Positions 16,377-25,161 of a stretch of DNA of 64,000 nt are shown here, in pieces; the stretch's first letter is position 1, and every line of letters starts with the position of its first letter. The stretch comes from Streptomyces microflavus (GTDB taxonomy: Bacteria; Actinomycetota; Actinomycetes; Streptomycetales; Streptomycetaceae). The stretch is from assembly GCF_014650075.1 (NCBI RefSeq), contig NZ_BMUG01000007.1:186001-250000 (forward strand), written 5' to 3'. Below the pieces are notes generated by a model. The model was not told the origin of the DNA. It was given only the letters and a program-made list of their open reading frames with translations, and did not search any database. Position numbers and translations under genes: made by a program.

Positions 16377-18195
16377 GGATGTGGAGGCGCCTGTGGCGGA
16401 CGCGCCTGACACACCCCACGCGCCCGAAGCGCCCCCCGCAAAGGCCCCCGAGCAGTCCGGCCCCACCCCCCTCCGCCTCCTTCTCGCCCGGGTCCGCCCC
16501 CACCGGGCCGTACTCATCCGGGCGGGCCTGCTCTCGCTCGCCGGATCCGCGGCCGGGCTGGCGATGCCGCTGATGGCGAAGTACGCGGTCGACGCGTTCG
16601 CCGCGGACCGCTCGCCCGTGGCCCCCCTCGTCGCGCTCACCGCCCTCGTACTCGCGGGAGCCTGCCTCTCCGCGTACGGCCGCTACCTCATGGCCCGTAC
16701 GGGAGAAGGCGTCGTACTCCGCGCCCGCGACCAACTGGTGGGCCGCATCATGCGGTTGAAGGTCCCGGCGGTGGACCGTCTGACCCCCGGCGATCTGCAA
16801 TCAAGGGTGACCAGCGACACCACCCTCCTGCGAACGGTCCTCTCCAGCGGCCTGGTCGAGTCGTTCAACAGCGTGCTGATGCTGCTGGGAACGGTCGCGT
16901 TCATGGCGTACATGGACCTGACGCTGCTGGGCGTGACGCTGGTGGTGATCGTCGGAATCGGAGCCGTAACCGCACTGCTCATGCCCCGGATCCAGCGCGC
17001 GCAGCTCCGTGCACAGGAGTCCGTCGGAGCGATGGGCGCGGCCCTGGACCGGGTGCTGCAGGCCTTCCGTACGGTGAAGGCGAGCGGCGCCGAGGAGCGG
17101 GAGACGGCGGCCGTGGCCGAGGCGGCACGGCATGCGCACGACCGGGGTGTCTCGGTGGCGAAGTGGTCCTCGGTCTCCGACGTGACGATGATGATGTCGA
17201 TCCAACTGGCCTTCCTGGCCGTGCTGGGCGTGGGCGGAGCGAGGGTCGCGTCGGGCTCCCTGGAGATCTCCTCACTCATCGCGTTCCTGCTCTACCTCTT
17301 CTACCTGATGGGCCCGATCGGCGGCCTGGTCGAGGGCTGGACGGGCCTGCAGAGCGGCCTCGCCGCCGTACGCAGGATCGACGAGGTGGAATCGCTGCCG
17401 GGTGAACCCGTCGGCCGGCCCGGGAGCGTACCGGGGGAGGGGACTCCGCTGCGGGTCGCCTTCCGGGACGTGACCTTTGGGTACGGGGACGAGCGCGCCC
17501 CCGCCCACAAGGGCGTCACGTTCGAGGTGGCGACGGGCGGGCTGGTGGCGCTGGTGGGCCCGTCGGGGGCGGGCAAGTCGACGGTGTTCAGCCTGCTGGA
17601 ACGGTTCTACGACCACGACGGCGGCACGATCACCGTCGACGGCCGGGACATCCGGGACTGGCCGCTGACGGAGCTGCGCGGCTCGATCGCGTACGTGGAA
17701 CAGGACGCGCCGGTCCTGGCCGGGACGCTGAGGGAGAACCTCCTCTTCGCCGCCCCCGACGCGCCGGAGGAGAGACTGACGGAGGCGGTAGCCCGTACCC
17801 GCCTGGACACCCTGGTCGCCCGGCTGCCCGACGGCCTGGACACGGCGGTCGGCCACCGGGGCGTCACCCTCTCCGGCGGCGAACGCCAGCGCATCGCCAT
17901 CGCCCGCGCCCTGCTGCGCCGCCCCCGCCTGCTCCTCCTGGACGAGGTGACCTCGCAATTGGACGCGGTCAACGAGCAGGCGCTGCGCGATGTCATCCTC
18001 GAACTGGCCGAGCAGACAACGGTGCTGGTCATCGCCCACCGCCTCTCCACGGTCCGCCACGCCGACCGCATCGTGGTCCTGGAGGAGGGCCGGGTCCGCA
18101 CGGCGGGCACGCACGAGGAGCTGATCGCGTCGGACGACCTGTACCGCGAGCTGGCGACGACGCAGTTGGCGGCGGCAACGGATCAGCCTGTGTAG
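16315..18195 (+). CDS. Lasso peptide ABC exporter, protein D
   Basis: Single-chain ABC half-transporter (626 residues from the GTG used here), expected to export the mature peptide and give self-protection. A disordered Pro/Ala-rich start precedes six membrane helices (about residues 65-345). The ATPase domain has Walker A GPSGAGKST (about 415-423), signature LSGGERQR (about 519-526), Walker B RLLLLDEVTSQLD and a switch His in VIAHRLS. The start overlaps the peptidase gene by 62 bases; GTG at 16324 or 16381 are alternatives. The 3' end overlaps the convergent Uma2-like gene by 13 bases. Confidence 0.9.
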   Translation: MSTVAGTGTGTTGAGQGGPPEDVEAPVADAPDTPHAPEAPPAKAPEQSGPTPLRLLLARVRPHRAVLIRAGLLSLAGSAAGLAMPLMAKYAVDAFAADRSPVAPLVALTALVLAGACLSAYGRYLMARTGEGVVLRARDQLVGRIMRLKVPAVDRLTPGDLQSRVTSDTTLLRTVLSSGLVESFNSVLMLLGTVAFMAYMDLTLLGVTLVVIVGIGAVTALLMPRIQRAQLRAQESVGAMGAALDRVLQAFRTVKASGAEERETAAVAEAARHAHDRGVSVAKWSSVSDVTMMMSIQLAFLAVLGVGGARVASGSLEISSLIAFLLYLFYLMGPIGGLVEGWTGLQSGLAAVRRIDEVESLPGEPVGRPGSVPGEGTPLRVAFRDVTFGYGDERAPAHKGVTFEVATGGLVALVGPSGAGKSTVFSLLERFYDHDGGTITVDGRDIRDWPLTELRGSIAYVEQDAPVLAGTLRENLLFAAPDAPEERLTEAVARTRLDTLVARLPDGLDTAVGHRGVTLSGGERQRIAIARALLRRPRLLLLDEVTSQLDAVNEQALRDVILELAEQTTVLVIAHRLSTVRHADRIVVLEEGRVRTAGTHEELIASDDLYRELATTQLAAATDQPV

Positions 18196-18716
18196 TTCTT
18201 CAGCTCCTCGGTGTTGAGGGTGATGGAGACGGGGTGGGGGAGGGCGACGGCTTCGCCGAAGTCGTACAGGCGCTGATGCCGGTAGCGGACCGAGTCGGGT
18301 TCGCTGCGGACGGCGAAAGTGCCGGACCGGCGGTCGATGAGAAGGCGCAACGGGATGCCCGCCGCCGCGTATGGGCACGCGGACGCGTGGTCGTCATCGT
18401 AGGAGGTCATGTCCACGGTCATCAGGACGCCGCTGGTGGGGGCCCACTCCCCCTGTCCCGCAAAGTGCCGACGAGGGGCGAGGGCGCCGTAGGGACGGGC
18501 GCGACCCTGCCGGTGCGCCTCCACCATCAGCCCCTGCTCCGGATGCAGGTCGAGGTCGGGGCGATGCCGCAAGCACTGACGCAGCAGCCACATGAAGATG
18601 GTGCCGTGATCCCCGTCACGCACGGCCTTGACCTCCAGTTTTCCGTTGATCAGCTCAAGCGTCACGGTTTCGGGGCAGCTGCGGGCAAGCGCCTCGAAGT
18701 CCTCGACGGGCATCAT
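18183..18716 (-). CDS. Uma2-family (DUF820) protein lacking key nuclease residues
   Basis: A 177-residue protein of the Uma2 fold, common in Streptomyces as many copies. The family consensus I recall has RPDGALAP, VEVTS and an RDRxxKxxAY segment; here these read RPYGALAP, VDMTS, and the third is missing, with TSYDDDHASACPYAAAG joining directly to GIPLRLLIDR. The PD-(D/E)xK-like active site is therefore probably lost. ATG 18716 has GGAGAGGA upstream on its strand. It overlaps the preceding HTH gene by four bases and is likely co-transcribed with it. Molecular role unknown. Confidence 0.75.
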   Translation of the reverse strand: MMPVEDFEALARSCPETVTLELINGKLEVKAVRDGDHGTIFMWLLRQCLRHRPDLDLHPEQGLMVEAHRQGRARPYGALAPRRHFAGQGEWAPTSGVLMTVDMTSYDDDHASACPYAAAGIPLRLLIDRRSGTFAVRSEPDSVRYRHQRLYDFGEAVALPHPVSITLNTEELKNYTG

Positions 18717-19588
18717 CGGTATGTCCTCTCCGATCGGGGAACCAGGCCCGCCCGGACCGCGTTCATCCGGTCCCGTACCCCAGGCGGCTGCACGGCCCCC
18801 GGTGGCCCCACCGGCGGTTCGGGGACCGGTCCCCGGCACGGTCGGCAGAGGCCGCCGAGGAGGGCTTCGGGGGTGCCCGGGACTCCGCACTCGCCGCACT
18901 CCAGGGTGCGCAGGACGGTCCGGGGTGCGGGCAGGATCCGCTCCGGCGGCAGTTTGTCGAGCAGACGCCGTTCGACGAACCTCGCGGCGCTGTGGACGAC
19001 GGGCGGCAGGCCGGCGGTGAGCGCGTGCAGCAGCTCCGCCTCCGTCGCGCCCCGCGCGAACCACTCGCCGACCTGCGGTTCCAGGTTCACGCAGGCGCTG
19101 TGGGACAGGGACAGCGCCGGGTTCTTGCGCCCAAGGGCGGCGAGCAGGATGAACGCCCGCGAACGGGTGGGCCGTTGGGGCAGGTCCGGTGGGGCGTCAC
19201 CCCGGATGTAGGCGTTCCACCACTCGTCCTCGCGTGCCGTGCGGGAGAAGAAGGTCCGGGTCACCCAGAGCATCACCTCGTCGGTGATCACGCACTCGCT
19301 GCCGCGCCGCAGATGCCCGGCGGCCTGGAGCCGGTTGAGGGTGGTGCTCAGGGCGCACTGGCCGTACGGGAGGTGCCTGGCCAGCGTCTTCACGGAGATG
19401 TCGGAGCCGTCGGGCAGCCGGTCGATGTACGCGGCGACGGCGGCGTCGCGGGGGAGGAGGTGGACGAAGTCGCGCTCACCGCGCGGGCGTTCGTCGGGGG
19501 CGGAGCGCTTGCCGTACCCGGGCTTGGCCATGGGGTGCGGAGTTGCGGGCGGGAAGCAGGGGGGAGCACTAAGCTGGATGTCAGCCAT
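18713..19588 (-). CDS. Winged-helix DNA-binding protein with C-terminal zinc ribbon
   Basis: A 291-residue protein. Residues about 40-120 look like a winged helix-turn-helix: RDAAVAAYIDRLPDGSDISVKTLARHLPYGQCALSTTLNRLQAAGHLRRGSE. The C-terminal third carries CGECGVPGTPEALLGGLCRPCRG, a four-cysteine zinc ribbon. I recall many such MarR-like proteins of unknown target in Streptomyces. Start choice is uncertain: neither the ATG at 19588 nor that at 19531 has a good ribosome-binding site. Its last codons overlap the Uma2-like start (ATGA), which suggests the two work or at least are expressed together. Confidence 0.7.
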   Translation of the reverse strand: MADIQLSAPPCFPPATPHPMAKPGYGKRSAPDERPRGERDFVHLLPRDAAVAAYIDRLPDGSDISVKTLARHLPYGQCALSTTLNRLQAAGHLRRGSECVITDEVMLWVTRTFFSRTAREDEWWNAYIRGDAPPDLPQRPTRSRAFILLAALGRKNPALSLSHSACVNLEPQVGEWFARGATEAELLHALTAGLPPVVHSAARFVERRLLDKLPPERILPAPRTVLRTLECGECGVPGTPEALLGGLCRPCRGPVPEPPVGPPGAVQPPGVRDRMNAVRAGLVPRSERTYR

Positions 19589-19881
19589 GGGGATCGTCTT
19601 TAGTCCGATCTTTGTTGGTCAGACCCCTGTCGGTGTTCCACCACCGGCGGGGGTTGCCTTTTTCTTCTCTTGTCGTCCTGAACGCTAGAGCCTGGCGACC
19701 GTACGTGGCAAGTCGGTCACGAAAAGTCAACTTCGCGCACAACTCCGCAGACAGGGAGGGTGGGTGGGAAAACTGACCCATCCACCCCATCACTGTTAAG
19801 AGCGCTCGGGTCTCGCCCCTTGAGCTCCGGGAGGGTGAGTGGGCAGAGGGCGGTGGAACAGCCGTGCGGCAGGATCGCCGC
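19589..19881. other. Divergent intergenic region, nothing recognised
   Basis: About 290 bases between the HTH gene and the acetyltransferase gene. It is less GC-rich around 19600-19760, as expected for divergent promoters, but no clear operator, repeat or RNA could be assigned. Confidence 0.4.
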
Positions 19882-20427
19882 ATGACGAACACCAGCCCTA
19901 TTGGCACCGCCGCGCAGTTGTCGTTCCGCCAGGCGGACGAGGCGGATCTGGACGAACTCGTACGCCTCCGTGACGATGCCGCGCGCTGGCAGATCGAGCG
20001 CGGCATCGATCAGTGGCAGCCCGGCGAGCTGGGCCCGGAGCACTTCCGGGGGCGGCTGCGCGAGGGCGAGGTGTGGCTCGCCACGCTAGGGCCGGGCGGG
20101 CCGAGCGCCGGGGCGTGGGAGCTGTGGTGGGACGACGGGCCCGCGTGGGGCGCCCAGCCGCCGGTCGCGGGCTACGTCCACCGCCTGATGACCGACCGGC
20201 GGACCGCCCCGCCGGGCGCCGGCCGCGTACTGCTGGCGGAGGCCGAGCGCCGGATCGCCGCGTACAGCCGGGAGCTGTGCCGGCTCGACTGCCTGACGTC
20301 GAACACCCGGCTCCGCCGCTACTACGAGGACGCGGGATACACGGTGGTCGGCGAGCAGTCGGGGAAGGCCGGGGACGGCGGGCGGACGTACGGGGTCACC
20401 CTGCTGGAGAAGCGGCTGGGGGTGTGA
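19882..20427 (+). CDS. GNAT-family N-acetyltransferase
   Basis: A 181-residue acetyl-CoA-dependent transferase with unknown acceptor. LSFRQADEADLDELVRLRDDAARWQ is the usual N-terminal strand-helix; VAGYVHRLMTDRRTAPPGAGRVLLAEAERRIA is the acetyl-CoA pyrophosphate-binding region (degenerate Q/RxxGxG/A, here APPGAGRVLL); LDCLTSNTRLRRYYEDAGY is the C-terminal part of the fold, with the general-acid Tyr. ATG 19882 is preferred over GTG 19864 because the family motif starts soon after. It is the first of a run of plus-strand genes, about 100 bases ahead of the sigma factor. Confidence 0.82.
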   Translation: MTNTSPIGTAAQLSFRQADEADLDELVRLRDDAARWQIERGIDQWQPGELGPEHFRGRLREGEVWLATLGPGGPSAGAWELWWDDGPAWGAQPPVAGYVHRLMTDRRTAPPGAGRVLLAEAERRIAAYSRELCRLDCLTSNTRLRRYYEDAGYTVVGEQSGKAGDGGRTYGVTLLEKRLGV

Positions 20428-20525
20428 CCGGTCTCGGGGGCGGCTGGACGGGGCCCTGGCCTCCTGAGTTCCGTGACGACCATCACTCCGATGCTCCGCC
20501 GTTGATGTAGACCGGATGGCCGGCG

Positions 20526-21068
20526 GTGGGCGTATACCCGGTGAAGCGAAAGATCCGGGAGCCACTTTTGACCGTCGAGGAGTTCGAAGAGTTCTACGCC
20601 CAGGCGGTCGCGCGTCTCACAGGCCAGTTGTACGTGATGACGGGGGACCTCCAGGAGGCGCAGGACGTCGTGCAGGAAGCGTTCGTCAAGGCGTGGGTCC
20701 GGCGGGGGCGGCTGGAGCGGGACGGGCAGCCCGAGGCGTGGATCCGTACGGTCGCGTGGCGGCTGGCGGTGAGCCGGTGGCGCTTCCGGCGGCGGTCGGC
20801 GGACGCCTGGCACCGGGGGAGCGACGCGGCGGAGCATGTCGCGCCGCCGGACCCGGACCACGTGGTGCTGGTCGACGCGCTCCGGGAACTGCCCGCCCAG
20901 CAGCGGCGGACCCTGACCCTGCACTACCTGTGCGACCTCACGGTCGAGCAGATCGCCGGTGAGACCGGGCTTTCCGCGAGCACGATCAAGACGCATCTGG
21001 TTCGCGGACGGGCGGCGCTTGCCCACCGTCTGCAGGACCCCCGCATGGAGGAGGCTCCTGATGTCTGA
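20526..21068 (+). CDS. ECF (SigE-group) RNA polymerase sigma factor
   Basis: A 180-residue extracytoplasmic-function sigma factor. Region 2 includes DLQEAQDVVQEAFVKAWVRRGRL (about 40-63), which melts the promoter; region 4 is LPAQQRRTLTLHYLCDLTVEQIAGETGLSASTIKTHLVRGRAAL (about 118-161), which reads the -35. The start is unclear: GTG 20526 is used, GTG 20541 or TTG 20569 (with CGGGAG upstream) are possible. The stop overlaps by eight bases the start of a membrane protein gene, the usual place for an anti-sigma factor. Confidence 0.85.
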   Translation: MGVYPVKRKIREPLLTVEEFEEFYAQAVARLTGQLYVMTGDLQEAQDVVQEAFVKAWVRRGRLERDGQPEAWIRTVAWRLAVSRWRFRRRSADAWHRGSDAAEHVAPPDPDHVVLVDALRELPAQQRRTLTLHYLCDLTVEQIAGETGLSASTIKTHLVRGRAALAHRLQDPRMEEAPDV

Positions 21069-21507
21069 ACCACGTGACCGGTCGGCGTCGGAGGATCCGT
21101 TGCGGTCCCTGTTCCGGCAGGCCGGGGAGTTCGGGCAGGGCCGCTCCGTGGCGGACCCCGCCGCGAACATCACCGAACGCGGCATGCGGGCCCAGCGGCG
21201 TCGGATGGCCGCGCTCGCGGTCGGGGTGTGCCTGGTCGTCGGTGGTGGCGGTGCGGCCGTGGTCGGCTTGCTGCCGGTGACGCCGTCGCCCGTCCCTCCG
21301 GCCACGAGCCCGTCGCCCAGCTACCCGTCCCCCGCGCCGCCGCCGCCCGCCGGGACGCTGACGGAGCCGCCGACGCCGAGCAACACGTCGCCGGGGGCGC
21401 CGGGGTCGTTCACCAGGACCAGCGCTCCTGGGGGCCCGCCCACGACGGAGGCGCCTTCGGCTTCCTCATCGTCCACATCGACCGCAGGGGCGACATCGAT
21501 GCCCTGA
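21061..21507 (+). CDS. Sigma-factor-linked single-pass membrane protein, C-terminus possibly frameshifted
   Basis: A 148-residue protein: about 45 cytoplasmic residues, one helix (MAALAVGVCLVVGGGGAAVVGLL, about 49-71), then a Pro/Ser/Thr-rich extracellular stalk. Overlap with the sigma gene suggests an anti-sigma or sensor role, though no zinc-binding anti-sigma motif (HxxxCxxC) is visible. The last 18 codons have poor third-position GC, whereas the frame one base earlier reads FGFLIVHIDRRGDIDALMAG and onward to a stop at 21527 with nearly all G/C third positions. The true C-terminus may therefore lie in that frame, through a sequencing error or a real frameshift. Confidence 0.6.
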   Translation: MSEPRDRSASEDPLRSLFRQAGEFGQGRSVADPAANITERGMRAQRRRMAALAVGVCLVVGGGGAAVVGLLPVTPSPVPPATSPSPSYPSPAPPPPAGTLTEPPTPSNTSPGAPGSFTRTSAPGGPPTTEAPSASSSSTSTAGATSMP

Positions 21508-21605
21508 TGGCAGGGCTTTACGACTGACCCTCTCCCACCACCCCCGTGCCCCGGCGTCTTCACCGGGCGGTCCCCCATGCCCTGACGCGCCCGAAAGGTG
21601 CCCGA

Positions 21606-22877
21606 GTGTCCATCCTGCCCCCGGGGCTGCGGCCTGCCCCGCCACGGCTAGAGAGCCCCGAGCCCCGGACCGTACCGAGCGAGCGCCGGGCGGTCGTCCC
21701 GTCCGGATCGCGTGAGCGCCGGGCCGCCCCGTTCGGCCGGGCGTCTGCCTGGCTGAGCCCTGCCGACCGGCAGGTGCTCGGGCTCTACCTCCTGACCCGT
21801 ATATCCCTCTGGATCACCGCCCACGGCGCCCGGTGGCTCTTTCCCCGGGGCTCCGATACGCGGGATGCGGGGCCGGTCCTCGCGCCGTTCCAGCGGTGGG
21901 ATGCGAACCACTACCTCCACATAGCGCGCGACGGCTACTTCCCGGCCGACGCGGGCCCGTGGGTGAGCGGTTGGGACAACCGGGAGGCCTTCTTCCCCGG
22001 CTTCCCGCTCCTCCTGAGGGCCGTGCACACCGTCGTCCCGAGCTGGACGGGCGCGGGCCTGCTGATCTCGTTCGTCGCGGGCGCCGTCGCCGTACTCGCA
22101 CTGGCCCGCATAGCCCGTTCCTACGTCCCCGCGGACGTCGACGGGCGGCGCACGGTCCTGTTCTTCCTGCTCTCCCCGTGCGCCGTCTTCCTGGCGGTCG
22201 GCTACACGGATGCGCTGTTCCTGGCGTTCGCGCTCCCCGCGTGGCTGGCGGCCCGGCGCCACCACTGGGCGTTGGCGTGCGCGCTGACCGCCCTGGCGAC
22301 GACGGTACGGGTCAGCGGTCTGTTCCTGGCAGCCGCGATCGCGGTGCTGTTCGCGCTCTCGGCCCGGAGTCAACAGGCTTGGCGCTCGGTGGGCTGGCTG
22401 GCGCTGCCCGCGCTGCCGCCCGCCGCGTACAGCTGGTACCTGCACGGCCGCACGGGCGACTGGATGGCCTGGAAGCACGCGCAGGAACGCGGCTGGTACC
22501 GGGAGTTCCACGCGCCCTGGGAGGCGTGGGCCAACACCTGGAACGCGGCGTTCGACGGCGTACACACGACCGGCTATGCCGCCATGTTCCAGGCGGAGTT
22601 GGCGGCGATGGCGGTGGGTCTGGCGCTGGTCGCACTGCTGGTACGCCGGCGGCGTTGGCCCGAGGCGGTGTACGTCGCACTGAGCCTGTGGGCGCTGGGA
22701 ACCTCGTACTGGTACACGTCCATCCCCCGCGCCACGCTGCTGTGGTGGCCGCTGTGGATCGGCCTGGCGGCGCTGAGCCTGCGCCGCCCGTGGTTCAGGA
22801 CGGCGCACCTCTGCGTGGCGGTACCGGTGACCGCGCTGGTGGCGCTTGCCTTCCTCACCGGGCGGTGGGCCGGCTGA
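21606..22877 (+). CDS. PIG-V-type membrane mannosyltransferase (GT-C)
   Basis: Polytopic membrane protein of 423 residues with about eight to ten helices. FQRWDANHYLHIARDGY (about W98) matches the PIG-V/GT76 signature, a lumenal loop with the catalytic acidic residue; FFPGFPLLLR and DALFLAFALPAWLAARR follow as in this family. Such actinobacterial enzymes use polyprenyl-phosphate mannose as donor; the acceptor (protein or lipid) is unknown. GTG 21606 is chosen because GAAAGG lies seven bases before it; a longer in-frame start has no such site. It follows the sigma/membrane pair and could belong to the same stress response, an inference. Confidence 0.82.
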   Translation: MSILPPGLRPAPPRLESPEPRTVPSERRAVVPSGSRERRAAPFGRASAWLSPADRQVLGLYLLTRISLWITAHGARWLFPRGSDTRDAGPVLAPFQRWDANHYLHIARDGYFPADAGPWVSGWDNREAFFPGFPLLLRAVHTVVPSWTGAGLLISFVAGAVAVLALARIARSYVPADVDGRRTVLFFLLSPCAVFLAVGYTDALFLAFALPAWLAARRHHWALACALTALATTVRVSGLFLAAAIAVLFALSARSQQAWRSVGWLALPALPPAAYSWYLHGRTGDWMAWKHAQERGWYREFHAPWEAWANTWNAAFDGVHTTGYAAMFQAELAAMAVGLALVALLVRRRRWPEAVYVALSLWALGTSYWYTSIPRATLLWWPLWIGLAALSLRRPWFRTAHLCVAVPVTALVALAFLTGRWAG

Positions 22878-23013
22878 GGGCGCCCATTTACGCAAGAACT
22901 CAACTTCACCACGCACGGATGCGTCATTCATGCGAAACCTTCTGGCAAAGGTCTTGTGTGGCTTCGCGGGCCGCCCTACTGTCACCTCACCTTCCGAGAG
23001 AAACGGGCCTGCG

Positions 23014-25035
23014 ATGCCACGGAACATCACGATCGCCGCGCTGACGGCCGCCGCCCTGGGGCTGGGCGTCCTCGCCGGAGCCCCCACGGCTTCCGGCGCG
23101 GAGGGCCAACGGACCCCGCCCGCAACGCCGGTGACGCGCGCGGCGCTCGATCCCGCGCTGGTCGAGGGGCGGGGCGCCGACGTCCCCTTCGTCGAGCAGG
23201 AGGCGGAGAGCGCGGCGACGAACGGCACGGTCATCGGGCCGGACCGCACCCCGTACACGCTGCCCGCCGAGGCGTCAGGGCGGAAGGCGGTGAAGCTGGG
23301 ACCCGGCGAGCACGTCGAGTTCACGCTGCCGCGCTCCGCCAACGCGATCACCGTGCGCTACAGCATCCCGGACGCGCCGGGCGGCGGCGGGATCACCGCA
23401 CCACTGGACGTCGCCGTGAACGGCGCGAAGCGCTCCACGATGACGCTGACCTCGCAGTACTCCTGGCTCTACAACCAGTACCCGTTCACCAACGACCCCG
23501 ACGCCGGTCTCCTGCAGCCCGGTTGGTGGATCACCGAGTGCGCCTGCGTGCCCGCCGAGACGACCCCGGCGCCGGTCATCGCCAAGCCGTTCCGGCCGAA
23601 CCACTTCTACGACGAGGAGCGGCTCCTGCTCGGCAGGACGTACCGCGCGGGCGACACGGTCCGGCTCACCGCACCGGCCGGCAGCCGGGCCGCGTGGACC
23701 GTCATCGACGTACTCGACTCCGAACTCGTACCGCTGCCGAAGATCGACCTCCTGGCGGCCAACGTCCTGGCGTTCGGGGCCGATCCGACCGGCCGCCGCG
23801 ACTCCGCCGACGCCCTCGACAAGGCCATCGCCTTCGCCAAGCGCACCCGCCTGAAGGTCTACATCCCGCCGGGCACCTTCCGCGTGGACCGGCACATCCT
23901 CGTCGACGACGTCACCATCAAGGGCGCGGGCCACTGGTACACGAAGATCAAGGGCCGCCAGGTCGACCTCCCCGCCCCCGCCCCCGACGGTTCGGTCCAC
24001 ACGGGTGTCGGCTTCTACGGCAAGGACGCGGCGGACGGCGGCAGCCGCAACGTCCACCTCTCCGGCTTCGCCATCGAGGGCGACGTACGCGAGCGCATCG
24101 ACACCGACCAGGTCAACGGCATCGGCGGGGCGCTGAGCGACTCCACCATCACGGGCCTGCACATCCAGCACACCAAGGTCGGCATGTGGTTCGACGGCCC
24201 GATGAAGAACCTGCGGATCAGCGACACGATCATCGTCGACCAGATCGCCGACGCCATCAACTTCCATGGTGGCGTGCGGGATTCCTCGGTCACCGACACC
24301 TTCGTACGGAACACCGGGGACGACGGCCTCGCCATGTGGGCGGAGAAGAACGCCAACACCGGCAACACCTTCGCCCGCAACACCGTGCAGTCCCCGGTCC
24401 TCGCCAACGGCATCGCGATCTACGGCGGCACCGACAACACCGTCTCCGGCAACCTGATCGCCGACCCGGTCCGCGAGGGCAGTGCCCTGCACGTCGGCGC
24501 GCGGTTCGGCGCCGAGGCGTTCCGCGGCCGGCTCGACATCACGGACAACACGACCGTGCGCTCGGGGACGTACGAACTGAACTGGAACATCGGCCTCGGG
24601 GCCATCTGGTTCTTCGCGCTGGACCAGGACATCGACGCCGACATCCGGGTGACCCGCAACGACTTCCTCGACAACACCTACAACGCGATCATGCTCGTCA
24701 CCGACTGGCCGGTGAAGGACAAGCACGTCATCAAGGGCGTGCACTTCAAGGACATCCGGGTCGACGGCACGGGGACGTCGGTGGTCAGCGCCCGGGCGAA
24801 GGGCTCCGCGACCTTCGAGAACGTCGACGCCCGGAACGTCGGGGCCGTGGGCGTCAACAACTGCGGGGCGTTCAACTTCCCCGCCACGGGTTCGGAGTTC
24901 AGCCTCACCGACCTGGGCGGCAACGACGGCGGATCCACCACCGGGGACTGGCTCGCCCCGTGGCTGCTGCCGAACACCATCACCTGCGACGACCGCCCGC
25001 CGGTGGTCCCGCCCCCGGCCCCCGGGGCCTGGTGA
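23014..25035 (+). CDS. Secreted GH87-like right-handed beta-helix glycoside hydrolase
   Basis: A 673-residue exported protein. Residues 1-29 are a Sec signal peptide ending near ASGA. Residues about 50-235 form a carbohydrate-binding-like beta domain (VEQEAESAATNGTVIG...EFTLPRSANAITVRYS). The rest is a parallel beta-helix. ADAINFHGGVRD and RNTGDDGLAMWAE (about 434-440) place acidic residues as I recall for GH87 alpha-1,3-glucanases and mycodextranases, so fungal alpha-1,3-glucan is the likely substrate. ATG 23014 immediately precedes the signal peptide. A strong terminator follows. GH28-like or other beta-helix activity remains possible. Confidence 0.8.
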   Translation: MPRNITIAALTAAALGLGVLAGAPTASGAEGQRTPPATPVTRAALDPALVEGRGADVPFVEQEAESAATNGTVIGPDRTPYTLPAEASGRKAVKLGPGEHVEFTLPRSANAITVRYSIPDAPGGGGITAPLDVAVNGAKRSTMTLTSQYSWLYNQYPFTNDPDAGLLQPGWWITECACVPAETTPAPVIAKPFRPNHFYDEERLLLGRTYRAGDTVRLTAPAGSRAAWTVIDVLDSELVPLPKIDLLAANVLAFGADPTGRRDSADALDKAIAFAKRTRLKVYIPPGTFRVDRHILVDDVTIKGAGHWYTKIKGRQVDLPAPAPDGSVHTGVGFYGKDAADGGSRNVHLSGFAIEGDVRERIDTDQVNGIGGALSDSTITGLHIQHTKVGMWFDGPMKNLRISDTIIVDQIADAINFHGGVRDSSVTDTFVRNTGDDGLAMWAEKNANTGNTFARNTVQSPVLANGIAIYGGTDNTVSGNLIADPVREGSALHVGARFGAEAFRGRLDITDNTTVRSGTYELNWNIGLGAIWFFALDQDIDADIRVTRNDFLDNTYNAIMLVTDWPVKDKHVIKGVHFKDIRVDGTGTSVVSARAKGSATFENVDARNVGAVGVNNCGAFNFPATGSEFSLTDLGGNDGGSTTGDWLAPWLLPNTITCDDRPPVVPPPAPGAW

Positions 25036-25076
25036 CCCGGAGCACTCACCCGGGGCCGCACGGCCCCTCCAACTCC

Positions 25077-25113
25077 AGCCTCCCCCGGGCGCGTTACCGC
25101 CCCGGGGGAGGCT
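25077..25113 (+). terminator. Terminator after the GH87-like gene
   Basis: AGCCTCCCCCGGG and CCCGGGGGAGGCT form a perfect 13-base-pair stem around an 11-base loop, 42 bases past the stop. Confidence 0.9.
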
Positions 25114-25161
25114 GTGCTTCAGCACGCGCGTGATGCTGCGCTGCTCACCCGAGGTGGGGTG

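Noticed and set aside
22956..25133. Open frame overlapping the GH87-like gene on the same strand
   Set aside because: Its translation is Arg/His/Pro-rich with no domain, whereas the chosen frame has a signal peptide and beta-helix motifs.
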